64,000 nt of DNA from Acidovorax sp. 106 (GTDB lineage: Bacteria > Pseudomonadota > Gammaproteobacteria > Burkholderiales > Burkholderiaceae_C): the NCBI RefSeq assembly GCF_003663825.1, contig NZ_RCCC01000001.1, positions 3,790,501 through 3,854,500 on the forward strand, in the 5' to 3' direction. Positions 24,670-32,934 of the stretch are shown here, in pieces; the first letter of the stretch is position 1; each line of letters opens with the position of its first letter. The notes beneath the pieces are model-generated. The model ran no database searches. It was not told the origin of the DNA and saw nothing but the letters and a program-made list of their open reading frames with translations. The translations under genes were made by a program, and so were the position numbers.

Positions 24670-25167
24670 TCAGCGCTGGTGCGGAAACAGGCGTTCGATG
24701 GGGCAGTGCGTCTTGATGAAGGGCGACTTGATGACGATGTAGCTGAAGTACTTGGCGATGCCCAGGTTGCGCTCCAGCAGGTCTTCGATCACTTCCTGGT
24801 AGTGGTTGACGCCACGGGTCAGAAAGCGCAGCAGGTAGTCATACCCGCCGCTCACCAGGTGGCACTCCAGCACCTCATCCACCTCGCGCAGCGCAGCTTC
24901 AAAGCGGGCAAAGTCTTCGCGGCGGTGGTCCGACAAGGTGACTTCGGTGAACACCGTGAGCGTGTCGCCCAGCTTTTCGAGGCGCAGGTGGGCACCGTAG
25001 CCTGCGATGTAGCCCGCCTGCTCCAGCCGCTTGACGCGGATGAGGCAGGGGCTTGGCGACAGGCCCACCGCGTCGGCCAAATCCACATTGGTCATCCGGC
25101 CGTTCTTTTGCAACTGGCCCAGAATGCGCAGGTCCAGGCGGTCGATCTTGAAGGCTTCGTTCATCAT
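24670..25167 (-). CDS. Lrp/AsnC family transcriptional regulator
   Basis: This 165-residue regulator has the N-terminal winged helix (FKIDRLDLRILGQLQKNGRM, then LADAVGLSPSPCLIRVKRLE) and the C-terminal RAM effector domain (about residues 75-150, HLVSGGYDYLLRFLTRG). It is the first gene of the Lrp-alpha-beta-gamma unit and probably senses the amino acid or related substrate handled by the oxidase. Two consecutive ATG codons occur at the start; the first is used. It is 101 bp behind the class III aminotransferase gene. Confidence 0.92.
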   Translation of the reverse strand: MMNEAFKIDRLDLRILGQLQKNGRMTNVDLADAVGLSPSPCLIRVKRLEQAGYIAGYGAHLRLEKLGDTLTVFTEVTLSDHRREDFARFEAALREVDEVLECHLVSGGYDYLLRFLTRGVNHYQEVIEDLLERNLGIAKYFSYIVIKSPFIKTHCPIERLFPHQR

Positions 25168-25268
25168 GGTGTGCAGGGGCTTGAAGAAAAGAGTGCATCC
25201 ATTTTGCGGCTGCTCTGGTGCTCTGGGGGCTGTAGCGATGTGGTTTACACGTGTTCTTCTCGCACGCC

Positions 25269-26672
25269 TCAGTCTTTCAAGGCGGCCCGCACGTCGGGTG
25301 CAGCCAGCACATCGTCCAGGGTCTTCTTCAGGCGCTCAAACATCAGGCCGAAGTCCGACTCTGTGAAGGTGAGGGCGGGCGCAAAGCCGAGGATGTTGTC
25401 GCCAAACGCGCGGAACACGATGCCATTGCGGTAAGCCGTGGCGGCCATGCGGGTAGGCAGGTCCAGCGCGGCATCAAAGCCTGCCTTGGTGGTCTTGCTA
25501 CTCACCAGCTCCAGCGCGCCCAGCAGGCCACGGTGGCGCGAATCGCCCACCAGCGGGTGGGCCAGCAAGTCGTCCAGCCCCTGGCCAAACGTGCTGGCCA
25601 CGCGCTGACCGTTGGCCAGAACGCCGCCTTCCTCGTACAAGCGCAGTACCTCCAGTGCCACGGCGGCGCTCACCGGGTGGGCGGAGTAGGTGGCGCCATG
25701 GCCAATGGGCGCACCCTTGGGGGCGCCATCGGCAATGGCTGCGTACACCTTGTCGCTCATGAGTGTGGCACCCATGGGCACGTAGCCAGAGGTCAGGCCC
25801 TTGGCTACCGTCATCAGATCAGGCTCCACGCCTTCGGCGTCGCAGGCAAACATGGGCCCGGTGCGGCCAAAGCCGGTGATGACTTCATCCACCACAAACA
25901 AGATGTCGAGCGCCCGTGCGGCCTCGCGCATAGCCTTGAGCCAACCCTTGGGCGGCACGATGACGCCGCCCGAGCCCTGGATGGGCTCGCAAAAGAACGC
26001 GGCCACATTCTCGGCACCCAGCTCGGCCACCTTGGCCTTGAGGGCTGCGACGGACGCATCGATGATGGCTTGCCCGTCAGCTGGATTGGCTGCGCGGTAA
26101 GGGTTGGGCGAGGGGATGTAGTGCTGCGTGGGCAGGGGCAGATCAAACCCACGGTGGAACACCGGCAGCGCCGTGAGACCCGCGCCAGTGGATGACGATC
26201 CGTGGTAGCCACGCTCTAGCGCGATGAAATGCTTCTTGCCCGGTTTGCCCAAGGCGTTGTAGTACTGCACGATGAAGCGCACCGCAGCATCCACCGATTC
26301 AGAGCCGCCCAGCGTGAGGTACACGTGCTGCAGCGATGCGGGAGATATCTGCACCAGCTTGTCGGCCAGGCGAATGGCGGGTTCGCTGCTGAAGTGGAAG
26401 TACCCGGTGGCATAGGGCAGCTTGCGCATCTGGTCTGCTGCGGCCTGCACCACGCTCTCTTGCCCATAGCCCACGTTCACGCACCACAGTCCGGCGAACG
26501 CGTCCAGCAATTGCTGGCCTTTGCCATCGGTCAGCCAAATGCCTTGTGCAGCGGTGAGGATGTTGGGGCCGCGTTCTTCGTGCGTGCGCCAGGGCGCCAC
26601 GGGGTGGATCAGGTGGGCGCGGTCCAGCGCGTCCAGCGCAGCGAGTTGGGGCAGGGCTTCAGAGTGGGTCAT
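25269..26672 (-). CDS. Class III pyridoxal-phosphate aminotransferase
   Basis: This 467-residue enzyme belongs to the omega-amino acid/polyamine:pyruvate aminotransferase group. PLP features are LTLGGSESVDAAVRFIVQYY near residue 120, ERGYHGSSSTGAGL near 155, VVDEVITGFGRTG near 255 and the Schiff-base Lys of MTVAKGLTSGYVPMGA near 287. Length matches the SpuC-like branch. In this cluster it could remove an amino group from a diamine, beta-alanine-like or gamma-amino acid product, giving a semialdehyde for the two aldehyde dehydrogenases of the plus block. Acceptor and donor are not certain. Confidence 0.92.
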   Translation of the reverse strand: MTHSEALPQLAALDALDRAHLIHPVAPWRTHEERGPNILTAAQGIWLTDGKGQQLLDAFAGLWCVNVGYGQESVVQAAADQMRKLPYATGYFHFSSEPAIRLADKLVQISPASLQHVYLTLGGSESVDAAVRFIVQYYNALGKPGKKHFIALERGYHGSSSTGAGLTALPVFHRGFDLPLPTQHYIPSPNPYRAANPADGQAIIDASVAALKAKVAELGAENVAAFFCEPIQGSGGVIVPPKGWLKAMREAARALDILFVVDEVITGFGRTGPMFACDAEGVEPDLMTVAKGLTSGYVPMGATLMSDKVYAAIADGAPKGAPIGHGATYSAHPVSAAVALEVLRLYEEGGVLANGQRVASTFGQGLDDLLAHPLVGDSRHRGLLGALELVSSKTTKAGFDAALDLPTRMAATAYRNGIVFRAFGDNILGFAPALTFTESDFGLMFERLKKTLDDVLAAPDVRAALKD

Positions 26673-26950
26673 GGCATTCGTCGGTGGTGGGCAAGAGGCT
26701 TACGAGGGTCTGAAATCAAGGGGCGCCGGGGGCGTTGCCAACGCAGTTTCATGAAGACAAAGGTTAGGCCGATTGCCCCTCAACTTGGTGCTGCAATGGG
26801 GGGCTTTGGCAAAGCAGCCTGCGGTTGTTGGGGGCTCTACAGCAGATCGTTTGGTGTGCCCAGGTGTGGTGCACGGGCGCGCTACCCCGCCCCGAAATGC
26901 AGCAGCAGTGCACAAGGTTGAACGCCGATGGCTGCATGCTGTGGCCGCCT

Positions 26951-27901
26951 TCAGTAGCCGCGTGCGCGGTCCACAAGCCCTGTCATGGGCTCGCCTGCGT
27001 GAAAGCGGCGCAGGTTGTCGATGACCACTGCGGCTGCGCTCAGAGGCTGGGTCATGCTCGCAATGTGGGGGGTGATTTGCACCTGGGAGTGGCGCCACAG
27101 CGGGTGCGCGGTGGGCAGGGGTTCTGGGTCAGTCACGTCCAGCACGGCTTCGCTGAGCTGCCCCGTGGCCAGGGCGGCCAGCAGGTCGGCGGTGACCAGC
27201 TGCGGTCCTCGCCCCACATGCACCAGTGCAGTGCCCGCTGGCAAACGGCTGAACAGGTCTGCGTTCAGAAAGCCGCGCGTGGCATCGGTCAGCGGCAGCA
27301 GGCACACCAGTACGTCGAGTTTTTCGAGAAACGCAGGCAATTCGTCGCTGCCGGCGTAGCAGCAAATACCATCCATCTGGTGTTGTGACCGGCTCCAGCC
27401 CGCGCAGGCAAAGCCCAAGCCTTGCAGTGCCTGCAGCACGGCTTGCCCTAGCGAGCCCAGGCCCAGCACGCCCACGCGGCGCTGGCTGGCAGGGCGCACG
27501 GGCAGGGCCTTCCATTCACCGCGCTGTTGCTGACGGCGGTACTGGGGCATGTCGCGGTGCAGGTCCAGCACGGCGCGGGTCACGTACTCGACCATGCCTT
27601 GCACGATGCCGGGCTCCACCATGCGCACCACGGGCAGTGCGGGTGGCAGGGCGGCAAAGTTGAACTGATCGACGCCCGCACCCGAAGAGAACAACACCTG
27701 GAGGTTGGGAAAGCACTCCGAAATGTTCTCTGGCGGCTCCCACGCGGCCAGAAAGCGCACCTTTGCCGGATCGCCCATGTCGGGCCAGATGCGAAAGTCG
27801 ATCTCGGGCGCCTGGGCGCGGAAGACCTCGGCCCACTGCCGGCCTCGCACCGGGTCAGATTTGTAGACAAAGGTGGCGGGCAGGGGGGCTTGGAGGCTCA
27901 T
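26951..27901 (-). CDS. ghrA: Glyoxylate/hydroxypyruvate reductase A-like D-2-hydroxyacid dehydrogenase
   Basis: This 316-residue protein fits the GhrA family that reduces glyoxylate and hydroxypyruvate with NADPH. It shows the nucleotide fold VGVLGLGSLGQAVLQALQGL near residue 140, the active-site Arg in HVGRGPQL, the DVTDPEPLPTAHPLW segment with Glu and the catalytic His in ITPHIASMT. The frame opens 53 codons earlier, but family homology begins at the ATG at 27901. It is cotranscribed with the GNAT gene 35 bp upstream. It may clear a 2-oxo acid released by the oxidase; glyoxylate is a usual product of N-carboxymethyl cleavage. The 278-bp space 26673-26950 on its 3' side shows nothing recognisable. 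Confidence 0.88.
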   Translation of the reverse strand: MSLQAPLPATFVYKSDPVRGRQWAEVFRAQAPEIDFRIWPDMGDPAKVRFLAAWEPPENISECFPNLQVLFSSGAGVDQFNFAALPPALPVVRMVEPGIVQGMVEYVTRAVLDLHRDMPQYRRQQQRGEWKALPVRPASQRRVGVLGLGSLGQAVLQALQGLGFACAGWSRSQHQMDGICCYAGSDELPAFLEKLDVLVCLLPLTDATRGFLNADLFSRLPAGTALVHVGRGPQLVTADLLAALATGQLSEAVLDVTDPEPLPTAHPLWRHSQVQITPHIASMTQPLSAAAVVIDNLRRFHAGEPMTGLVDRARGY

Positions 27902-27936
27902 GCGGTGGTGTGGAGTAGCAAGGAAAAAGGGCGAAG

Positions 27937-28833
27937 TCAGCCCACGGCCTGGGTGACGATGGCGAACAGCTTGGGTGCGTCTGCCGGGTGCTGCAAAGGC
28001 GTGCCACGCACCATGGTGGTGGGGGCGTCTACCCGCAGCAAGCCAATGCTTTCCAGCCATTCGGCCAAGCCGGAGTCAAAGTCAATATCAATGCGGGTGA
28101 AGTGGCCCGCATTCATGCCCGCGAGGTGGGCAATGAGGGCTTTGGCGCTCTCGGCATCGGGGGCCACCACAGGGCCAATGATGTGTCCGCGTCCAAAGCG
28201 GCGCAGTATGGCAAAGCCTTGCTGGGTGCCGTCATGGTCCAGCACCACGCAGGCATCGGCCTGGGCCAGCAGGTCTTCTATCAAGGCATGCCGGGGCATG
28301 CCACGCGCATCCGTGTCCAGTTGCTGCAAGGCGACAGCTTCGTTTTGGCCTGCAGGGCGCAGGCGCCAGCCGGTGGGCAGGGCAATCAGCGGGGTGGGCT
28401 GCGCCACGCCCTGGTGCTGGCGCACTTCACCGGTGCGCACAAAGCCCAGCCGTTCGTACAGGCCTCGGCCTTCGGCGGTGGCATGCAGCAGCACCGTGCA
28501 GTCGTCCATGCCATCCAGCAGCGCCGTCATCAGGCGGTGGCCAATGCGGCGGCCCTGGCAGGCGGGCGTGACGATCACCAAACCAATAGTGGCGTGCGCA
28601 GGGCCCCAGCGCCAGCGCTGTGCGGTGGCCAGGATCTGGCCATCGCGCTCGGCGACCAATCCCTCCGCGTGGGCAAACACCTGCTCCCAGTCGGTGAGGC
28701 GGTGGGGCCAGCGCAGCTCGGCCGACAGGGCGTGGGCGCTGGGCAGATCGGCTTGCGTCATGGGGCGCAGCAGCACGCCATCGTCTGCAGGGGCGGCGTT
28801 TTCCAATGCTGGAAAAGGGGACTTCAAGTGCAT
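27937..28833 (-). CDS. Tandem GNAT acetyltransferase
   Basis: This 298-residue protein appears to contain two GNAT folds. The first (about residues 20-150) has the acetyl-CoA motif TPACQGRRIGHRLMTALLDG and the typical GRGLYERLGFVRTGE; the second (about 155-290) has a degraded version. Many such double-GNAT proteins sit next to amino acid catabolic genes. The start at 28833 has AGAGG nine bases upstream; the longer frame has no support. It heads the minus-strand block and faces the aldehyde dehydrogenase gene across a 300-bp divergent space. The acceptor is unknown. Confidence 0.82.
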   Translation of the reverse strand: MHLKSPFPALENAAPADDGVLLRPMTQADLPSAHALSAELRWPHRLTDWEQVFAHAEGLVAERDGQILATAQRWRWGPAHATIGLVIVTPACQGRRIGHRLMTALLDGMDDCTVLLHATAEGRGLYERLGFVRTGEVRQHQGVAQPTPLIALPTGWRLRPAGQNEAVALQQLDTDARGMPRHALIEDLLAQADACVVLDHDGTQQGFAILRRFGRGHIIGPVVAPDAESAKALIAHLAGMNAGHFTRIDIDFDSGLAEWLESIGLLRVDAPTTMVRGTPLQHPADAPKLFAIVTQAVG

Positions 28834-29133
28834 GTGCGGCAACCTCTTGTCAGTGAAATGGCTGCCTATCTTGGCCGACAAAGCGCCTGCGCACCAGCGT
28901 GAATCAGGGTTTGCCAGCAACTTGCAAGCTTCATCTGTACGGCCTGTGGCTTTTGCAATTCGCTGCGGCAGCAGGGGCGCTTACGGCGACAAATGCTGGG
29001 GCTTCCTGCCTAGCATCAATGGCGGATTCGGCCAGGGCTTGGGGGTGCGTTGCTGCGGCTCGTGTTGCTCCTGGGCCAGTGGTTGCCTTCCTTGCCATTT
29101 CGCTTTCTTTGCCTTCTCATTTTGGGTGCCCGT
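28834..29133. other. Divergent intergenic space of the catabolic island
   Basis: This 300-bp gap separates the GNAT-led minus block from the aldehyde dehydrogenase-led plus block, so promoters for both must lie here. I see no strong sigma-70 hexamer pair and no clear long palindrome. It has no credible gene. Confidence 0.5.
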
Positions 29134-30615
29134 ATGTCGTTATTTGATCCCCGCTCCATCGCTGTCAGTAGCGGCCACTTCATTGGTGGCCGCCTGGTGC
29201 AAGACACCCCACGCCTTGGTGTGCTGCGCCCCTCTGACGGGCAAATGCATGCCGAGTTGCCACTGGCTGATGCCAGTACTGTGGATGCGGCGGTGCAAAA
29301 CGCCTGGCAGGCCTGGCGCAGCAGCGACTGGGCTCGCCGCGCGCCGCGTGACCGTGCCCGCGTGTTGCGCCGCTGGGCTGATCTGATCGACGCCGATGTG
29401 GCCCTTTTGGCACCGTTGGAGGCCGTGTGCTCTACCCGCCCGGTGCGTGACGCCACGGCTTGGGATGTGCCTTTTACGGCGGAGGGGCTGCGCTTTTTTG
29501 CCGAGTACGCCGACAAGCTGGGCGGCGATGTGGCTGCCACGCGGCACGACCACCTGGGGCTGGTGGTGGCCGAACCCTATGGTGTGGTGGGTGCCATCAC
29601 GCCTTGGAATTTCCCGCTGGTGATGATGTCCTGGAAGGTGGGCGCTGCGCTGGCTGCGGGCAACGCGGTGGTGCTCAAGCCCTCAGAGATGACACCATTT
29701 TCTGCTGTGCGTCTGGCAGAGTTGGCTGTGCAGGCCGGTGTGCCTGCAGGCTTGTTCAACGTGGTGCAGGGCGATGGTCGCATCACGGGCGATGCGCTCA
29801 CCCGCCACCCTCTCATTGCCAAGATGACGTTCACTGGCTCCACGCGCACGGGCGCGGCCATCATGGCCAGCTGCGCGCTGCAAGGCCCCAAGCCTGTGAC
29901 GCTGGAGCTGGGTGGCAAGAGCCCGCAACTGGTGTTTGACGATGCTCCGGACCTGGACCGCCTGGCGGGGATCATTGCCGGGGCCATCACTGGCAATGCC
30001 GGGCAGGTGTGCGTGGCGGGCTCGCGCCTCATCGTGCAGCGCGGCATTGCGGTGCCCTTGGTGGATCGCATTACGGCCAGGTTTGCGGTCTTGCGCCCCG
30101 GCGCCACCTGGGATGCCGATGCCACGCTGCCCCCCATCATCTCTGCGCCCCAAGCGGCGCGCATCCTGGACATTGTGGAGCGCGCACGCGATGCAGGCGC
30201 GCAAGTGCGCTGCGGTGGTGGCCTGTTTGATGGTGGGCCGGGCGGTGCGTACTTCCAGCCCACATTGATGGAGGGCGTGACGGCCTCCAACCCAGCGGTG
30301 CAAGAGGAAATCTTTGGCCCGGTGCTCACGGTGCAGACTTTTGACACGGAGGAAGAAGGCTTGGCTCTGGCCGCGCACGAGCACTATGGCCTGGCCGCCG
30401 GGGTGCACACCGCTGACATCGGCCGGGCCCTGCGGGCCATGCGGGGTATCTCTGCGGGCACGGTGTGGATCAACCGTTATGGGCGCAGCGCCGACTTCGT
30501 CATCCCGACCGGCGGCTACCACCAGTCGGGCATTGGCAAGGACCTGGGGCGCCAGGCGGTCGAGGCCAATTTGCGCTTCAAAAGCGTGCTCATCGACTTC
30601 GCTGCAGCGCACTAA
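29134..30615 (+). CDS. NAD(P)-dependent aldehyde dehydrogenase
   Basis: This 493-residue enzyme has the standard aldehyde dehydrogenase fold: PYGVVGAITPWNFPLVMMSW near residue 145, FTGSTRTG near 230, catalytic Glu in LELGGKSPQ near 255 and catalytic Cys in GNAGQVCVAGSR near 290, plus EEIFGPVLTV near 390. It probably oxidises an amino-aldehyde or semialdehyde formed by the neighbouring aminotransferase or flavin oxidases. The ATG at 29134 is used because the domain begins there. It opens the plus block; the exact substrate is unknown. Confidence 0.93.
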   Translation: MSLFDPRSIAVSSGHFIGGRLVQDTPRLGVLRPSDGQMHAELPLADASTVDAAVQNAWQAWRSSDWARRAPRDRARVLRRWADLIDADVALLAPLEAVCSTRPVRDATAWDVPFTAEGLRFFAEYADKLGGDVAATRHDHLGLVVAEPYGVVGAITPWNFPLVMMSWKVGAALAAGNAVVLKPSEMTPFSAVRLAELAVQAGVPAGLFNVVQGDGRITGDALTRHPLIAKMTFTGSTRTGAAIMASCALQGPKPVTLELGGKSPQLVFDDAPDLDRLAGIIAGAITGNAGQVCVAGSRLIVQRGIAVPLVDRITARFAVLRPGATWDADATLPPIISAPQAARILDIVERARDAGAQVRCGGGLFDGGPGGAYFQPTLMEGVTASNPAVQEEIFGPVLTVQTFDTEEEGLALAAHEHYGLAAGVHTADIGRALRAMRGISAGTVWINRYGRSADFVIPTGGYHQSGIGKDLGRQAVEANLRFKSVLIDFAAAH

Positions 30616-30825
30616 TGGTGCGGGTCTGCACGCATGCAGTGCACACCGCACGGCATGCCGCAGCCCCCCACTCAAAGCGCAACTTTCTGGCGTGGACAGG
30701 GCCCATTTCCCAACATGTTCTGCGCAGTTGCATGCTCCAATGAATTTGTAATAACTCTGTCGCAAACAGTAATTTAGTGATGCGACCCGCTGCGGTCGGT
30801 GACCGTTCAAACTGGAATCGAGACC

Positions 30826-31491
30826 ATGACTTTTCGCCCCAAGTACGTGACCTTTGACTGCTACGGAACACTCACCCGCTTTCGCATGGGTGAGATGACG
30901 CGTGAGCTGTTTGCTGACCGGATTCCTGCCCAGCACATGGAGCAATTCATTGCCGACTTCACGGCCTATCGCTTCGATGAAGTGCTGGGCGACTGGCAGC
31001 CCTACGAGGTGGTGCTCAAGAACGCCGTGCGCCGTCTGTGCAAGAAGTGGAAGATCCAGTACTTCGACGCGGATGGCCAAAAGTACTACGACGCCGTGCC
31101 CACCTGGGACCCGCATGCCGATGTACCCGCAGGCCTGGCCAAGGTGGCCAAGGAGATCCCGCTGGTGATCTTGTCCAACGCCGCAGACGACCAGATCCAG
31201 AAGAACGTGGCCATGCTGGGTGCCCCATTCCACCGGGTGTACACCGCGCAGCAGGCCCAGGCCTACAAGCCGCGCCTCAAGGCCTTTGAGTACATGCTCG
31301 ACTCGCTGGGTTGCAACCCCGAAGACGTTCTGCACGTGTCTTCCAGCCTGCGCTACGACCTCATGTCTGCCGACGACATCGGCATCAAGAACAAGGTGTT
31401 TGTGAACCGGGGCCACGGCCCTGGGAACCCTGCGTATGGCTACACCGAGATCCAGGACATTGGCGGCCTGCCCGGTGTGGTGGGCCTCTGA
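30826..31491 (+). CDS. Type II haloacid dehalogenase-like HAD protein
   Basis: This 221-residue protein shows motif I VTFDCYGTLTRF (Asp nucleophile, D-x-Y-G-T as in L-2-haloacid dehalogenases), motif II ILSNAADD near residue 115 and motif III Lys in AYKPRLKAFEYML near 145. It is 50 bp upstream of the PuuB-like oxidase gene; this pairing suggests a shared pathway. An in-frame GTG at 30799 would add nine residues; the ATG directly before the domain is preferred. It may hydrolyse a phosphorylated or otherwise activated small acid rather than a halide. It is only family-level kin to the HAD gene at 11493. Confidence 0.87.
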   Translation: MTFRPKYVTFDCYGTLTRFRMGEMTRELFADRIPAQHMEQFIADFTAYRFDEVLGDWQPYEVVLKNAVRRLCKKWKIQYFDADGQKYYDAVPTWDPHADVPAGLAKVAKEIPLVILSNAADDQIQKNVAMLGAPFHRVYTAQQAQAYKPRLKAFEYMLDSLGCNPEDVLHVSSSLRYDLMSADDIGIKNKVFVNRGHGPGNPAYGYTEIQDIGGLPGVVGL

Positions 31492-31541
31492 CGCCCACGA
31501 TGGCCCAGCCCCCTTTTTTCTATTGCTGACCTGTCCACACC

Positions 31542-32843
31542 ATGAAGCTCGACTCGTACTGGAATGATGCCTTGCCCCTGTGGCCTGCGGCTGCTACAGG
31601 GGGTGCACGCAGCCTGCCTGAAACGGTCGATGTGGCCATTGTGGGCGGTGGCTTTACCGGCCTGTCGGCGGCGCTGGCCCTGGCCCGCAAGGGCGCCCGT
31701 GTGGTGGTGCTGGAGGCCGGCCCCACCGTGGCGCCCGAGGCATCGGGCCGCAATGGCGGGCATGTCAACAACGGCTTGGCGGTTGACTACGCCGATGTCG
31801 CTGCCAAGGTGGGGGTGGACACTGCGCGCGCCTGGTACCACGCTTACGACGATGCAGTGAACACCGTGGACCGCCTAGTGCAGCAGGAATCGATTGATTG
31901 CGACTTTCTGCGCCACGGTAAGCTCAAGCTGGCCACGCGCCCCTACCAGATGGACGCGCTGCAGCGCAGTGCAGCGCGCCTGGTGGCAGATGGCGTGGAC
32001 ACCGATGTAGAGATACTGAGCGCTGAGCGTGTGCGCGCCGAGGTGCAAAGCGAGCGCTTTCACGGCGGCTTGCTGTACAAGCGCAGCGCGCAGATGCACA
32101 TGGGCCGTTTTGCCCACGGGCTGGCCCAGGCGGCCGAGCGCCACGGCGCCACCATTTGCACCCACACCTGCGTCAACCGACTGGAGCGCTTGCAAGGACA
32201 GGCGCACCGCCTGCATACGGCGCACGGCGTGGTCACGGCCCAGCAGGTGCTGCTGGCCACGGGCGCATCGCGCCACGGCGGCTATGGCAGCTTTGGCTGG
32301 CTGCGCCGGCGCATCGTTCCCATTGGCAGCTTCATCGTGGTCACCGAGCCTTTGGGGGCTGAGCGCGCCTACGCTTTGCTGCGCGAGCGCCGCACCTACA
32401 CCACCATTGCCAACATCCACCATTACTTCCGGCTCACGCCAGACCACCGGCTGGTGTTTGGTGGGCGCGCACGTTTTGCCATCTCCAGCCCACAGTCGGA
32501 TGCGGCCAGCGGCGAGATCCTGCGTGCCGGTCTGGCCGAGACCTTCCCGCAGTTGGGGCCTGTGCGGCTCGATTATTGCTGGGGTGGCTTGGTGGACATG
32601 ACCCAGGACCGCCTGCCGCAAGCGGGCGAGCGCGATGGCCTGTTTTATTCGATGGGCTACAGCGGCCATGGCACGCAGATGTCGGTGCACATGGGTGAGC
32701 GCATGGCCGAAGTGATGGCGGGCAATGCCGCTGCCAACCCCTGGAAAGGGCGCCATTGGCCCGCCATTCCGGGCCACTTTGGCCCCCCTTGGTTTCTGCC
32801 TGCCGTGGGCCTGTATTACAGGCTCAAAGACCGACTGGCGTGA
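31542..32843 (+). CDS. FAD-binding oxidoreductase, gamma-glutamylputrescine oxidase-like (PuuB family)
   Basis: This 433-residue DAO-family flavoprotein has the FAD fold VDVAIVGGGFTGLSAALALA at residue 30, EASGRNGGHVNNGLAVDYAD near 65, and the C-terminal YCWGGLVDMTQDRLPQAG and MGYSGHGTQMSVHMGE typical of PuuB-like gamma-glutamyl-amine oxidases. It should oxidise a primary or secondary amine to an aldehyde with release of peroxide or via a quinone. It is followed 91 bp later by the ABC importer, so the importer may supply its substrate. True gamma-glutamylputrescine use is doubtful, since no PuuA-like glutamine synthetase gene is nearby. Confidence 0.88.
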   Translation: MKLDSYWNDALPLWPAAATGGARSLPETVDVAIVGGGFTGLSAALALARKGARVVVLEAGPTVAPEASGRNGGHVNNGLAVDYADVAAKVGVDTARAWYHAYDDAVNTVDRLVQQESIDCDFLRHGKLKLATRPYQMDALQRSAARLVADGVDTDVEILSAERVRAEVQSERFHGGLLYKRSAQMHMGRFAHGLAQAAERHGATICTHTCVNRLERLQGQAHRLHTAHGVVTAQQVLLATGASRHGGYGSFGWLRRRIVPIGSFIVVTEPLGAERAYALLRERRTYTTIANIHHYFRLTPDHRLVFGGRARFAISSPQSDAASGEILRAGLAETFPQLGPVRLDYCWGGLVDMTQDRLPQAGERDGLFYSMGYSGHGTQMSVHMGERMAEVMAGNAAANPWKGRHWPAIPGHFGPPWFLPAVGLYYRLKDRLA

Positions 32844-32934
32844 TGCCTTGTTTGCTGACAACCGAATTTGCCCCGCGTGATTTTTTAATAACCACAACCC
32901 CTGACCCCCACCCTTTTCAACCAGGAGAGCGACC

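Noticed and set aside
30741..30780. CTGTCGCAAACAG as a second LexA box
   Set aside because: The spacing between CTGT and ACAG is five bases, not eight, so it is not a LexA operator.
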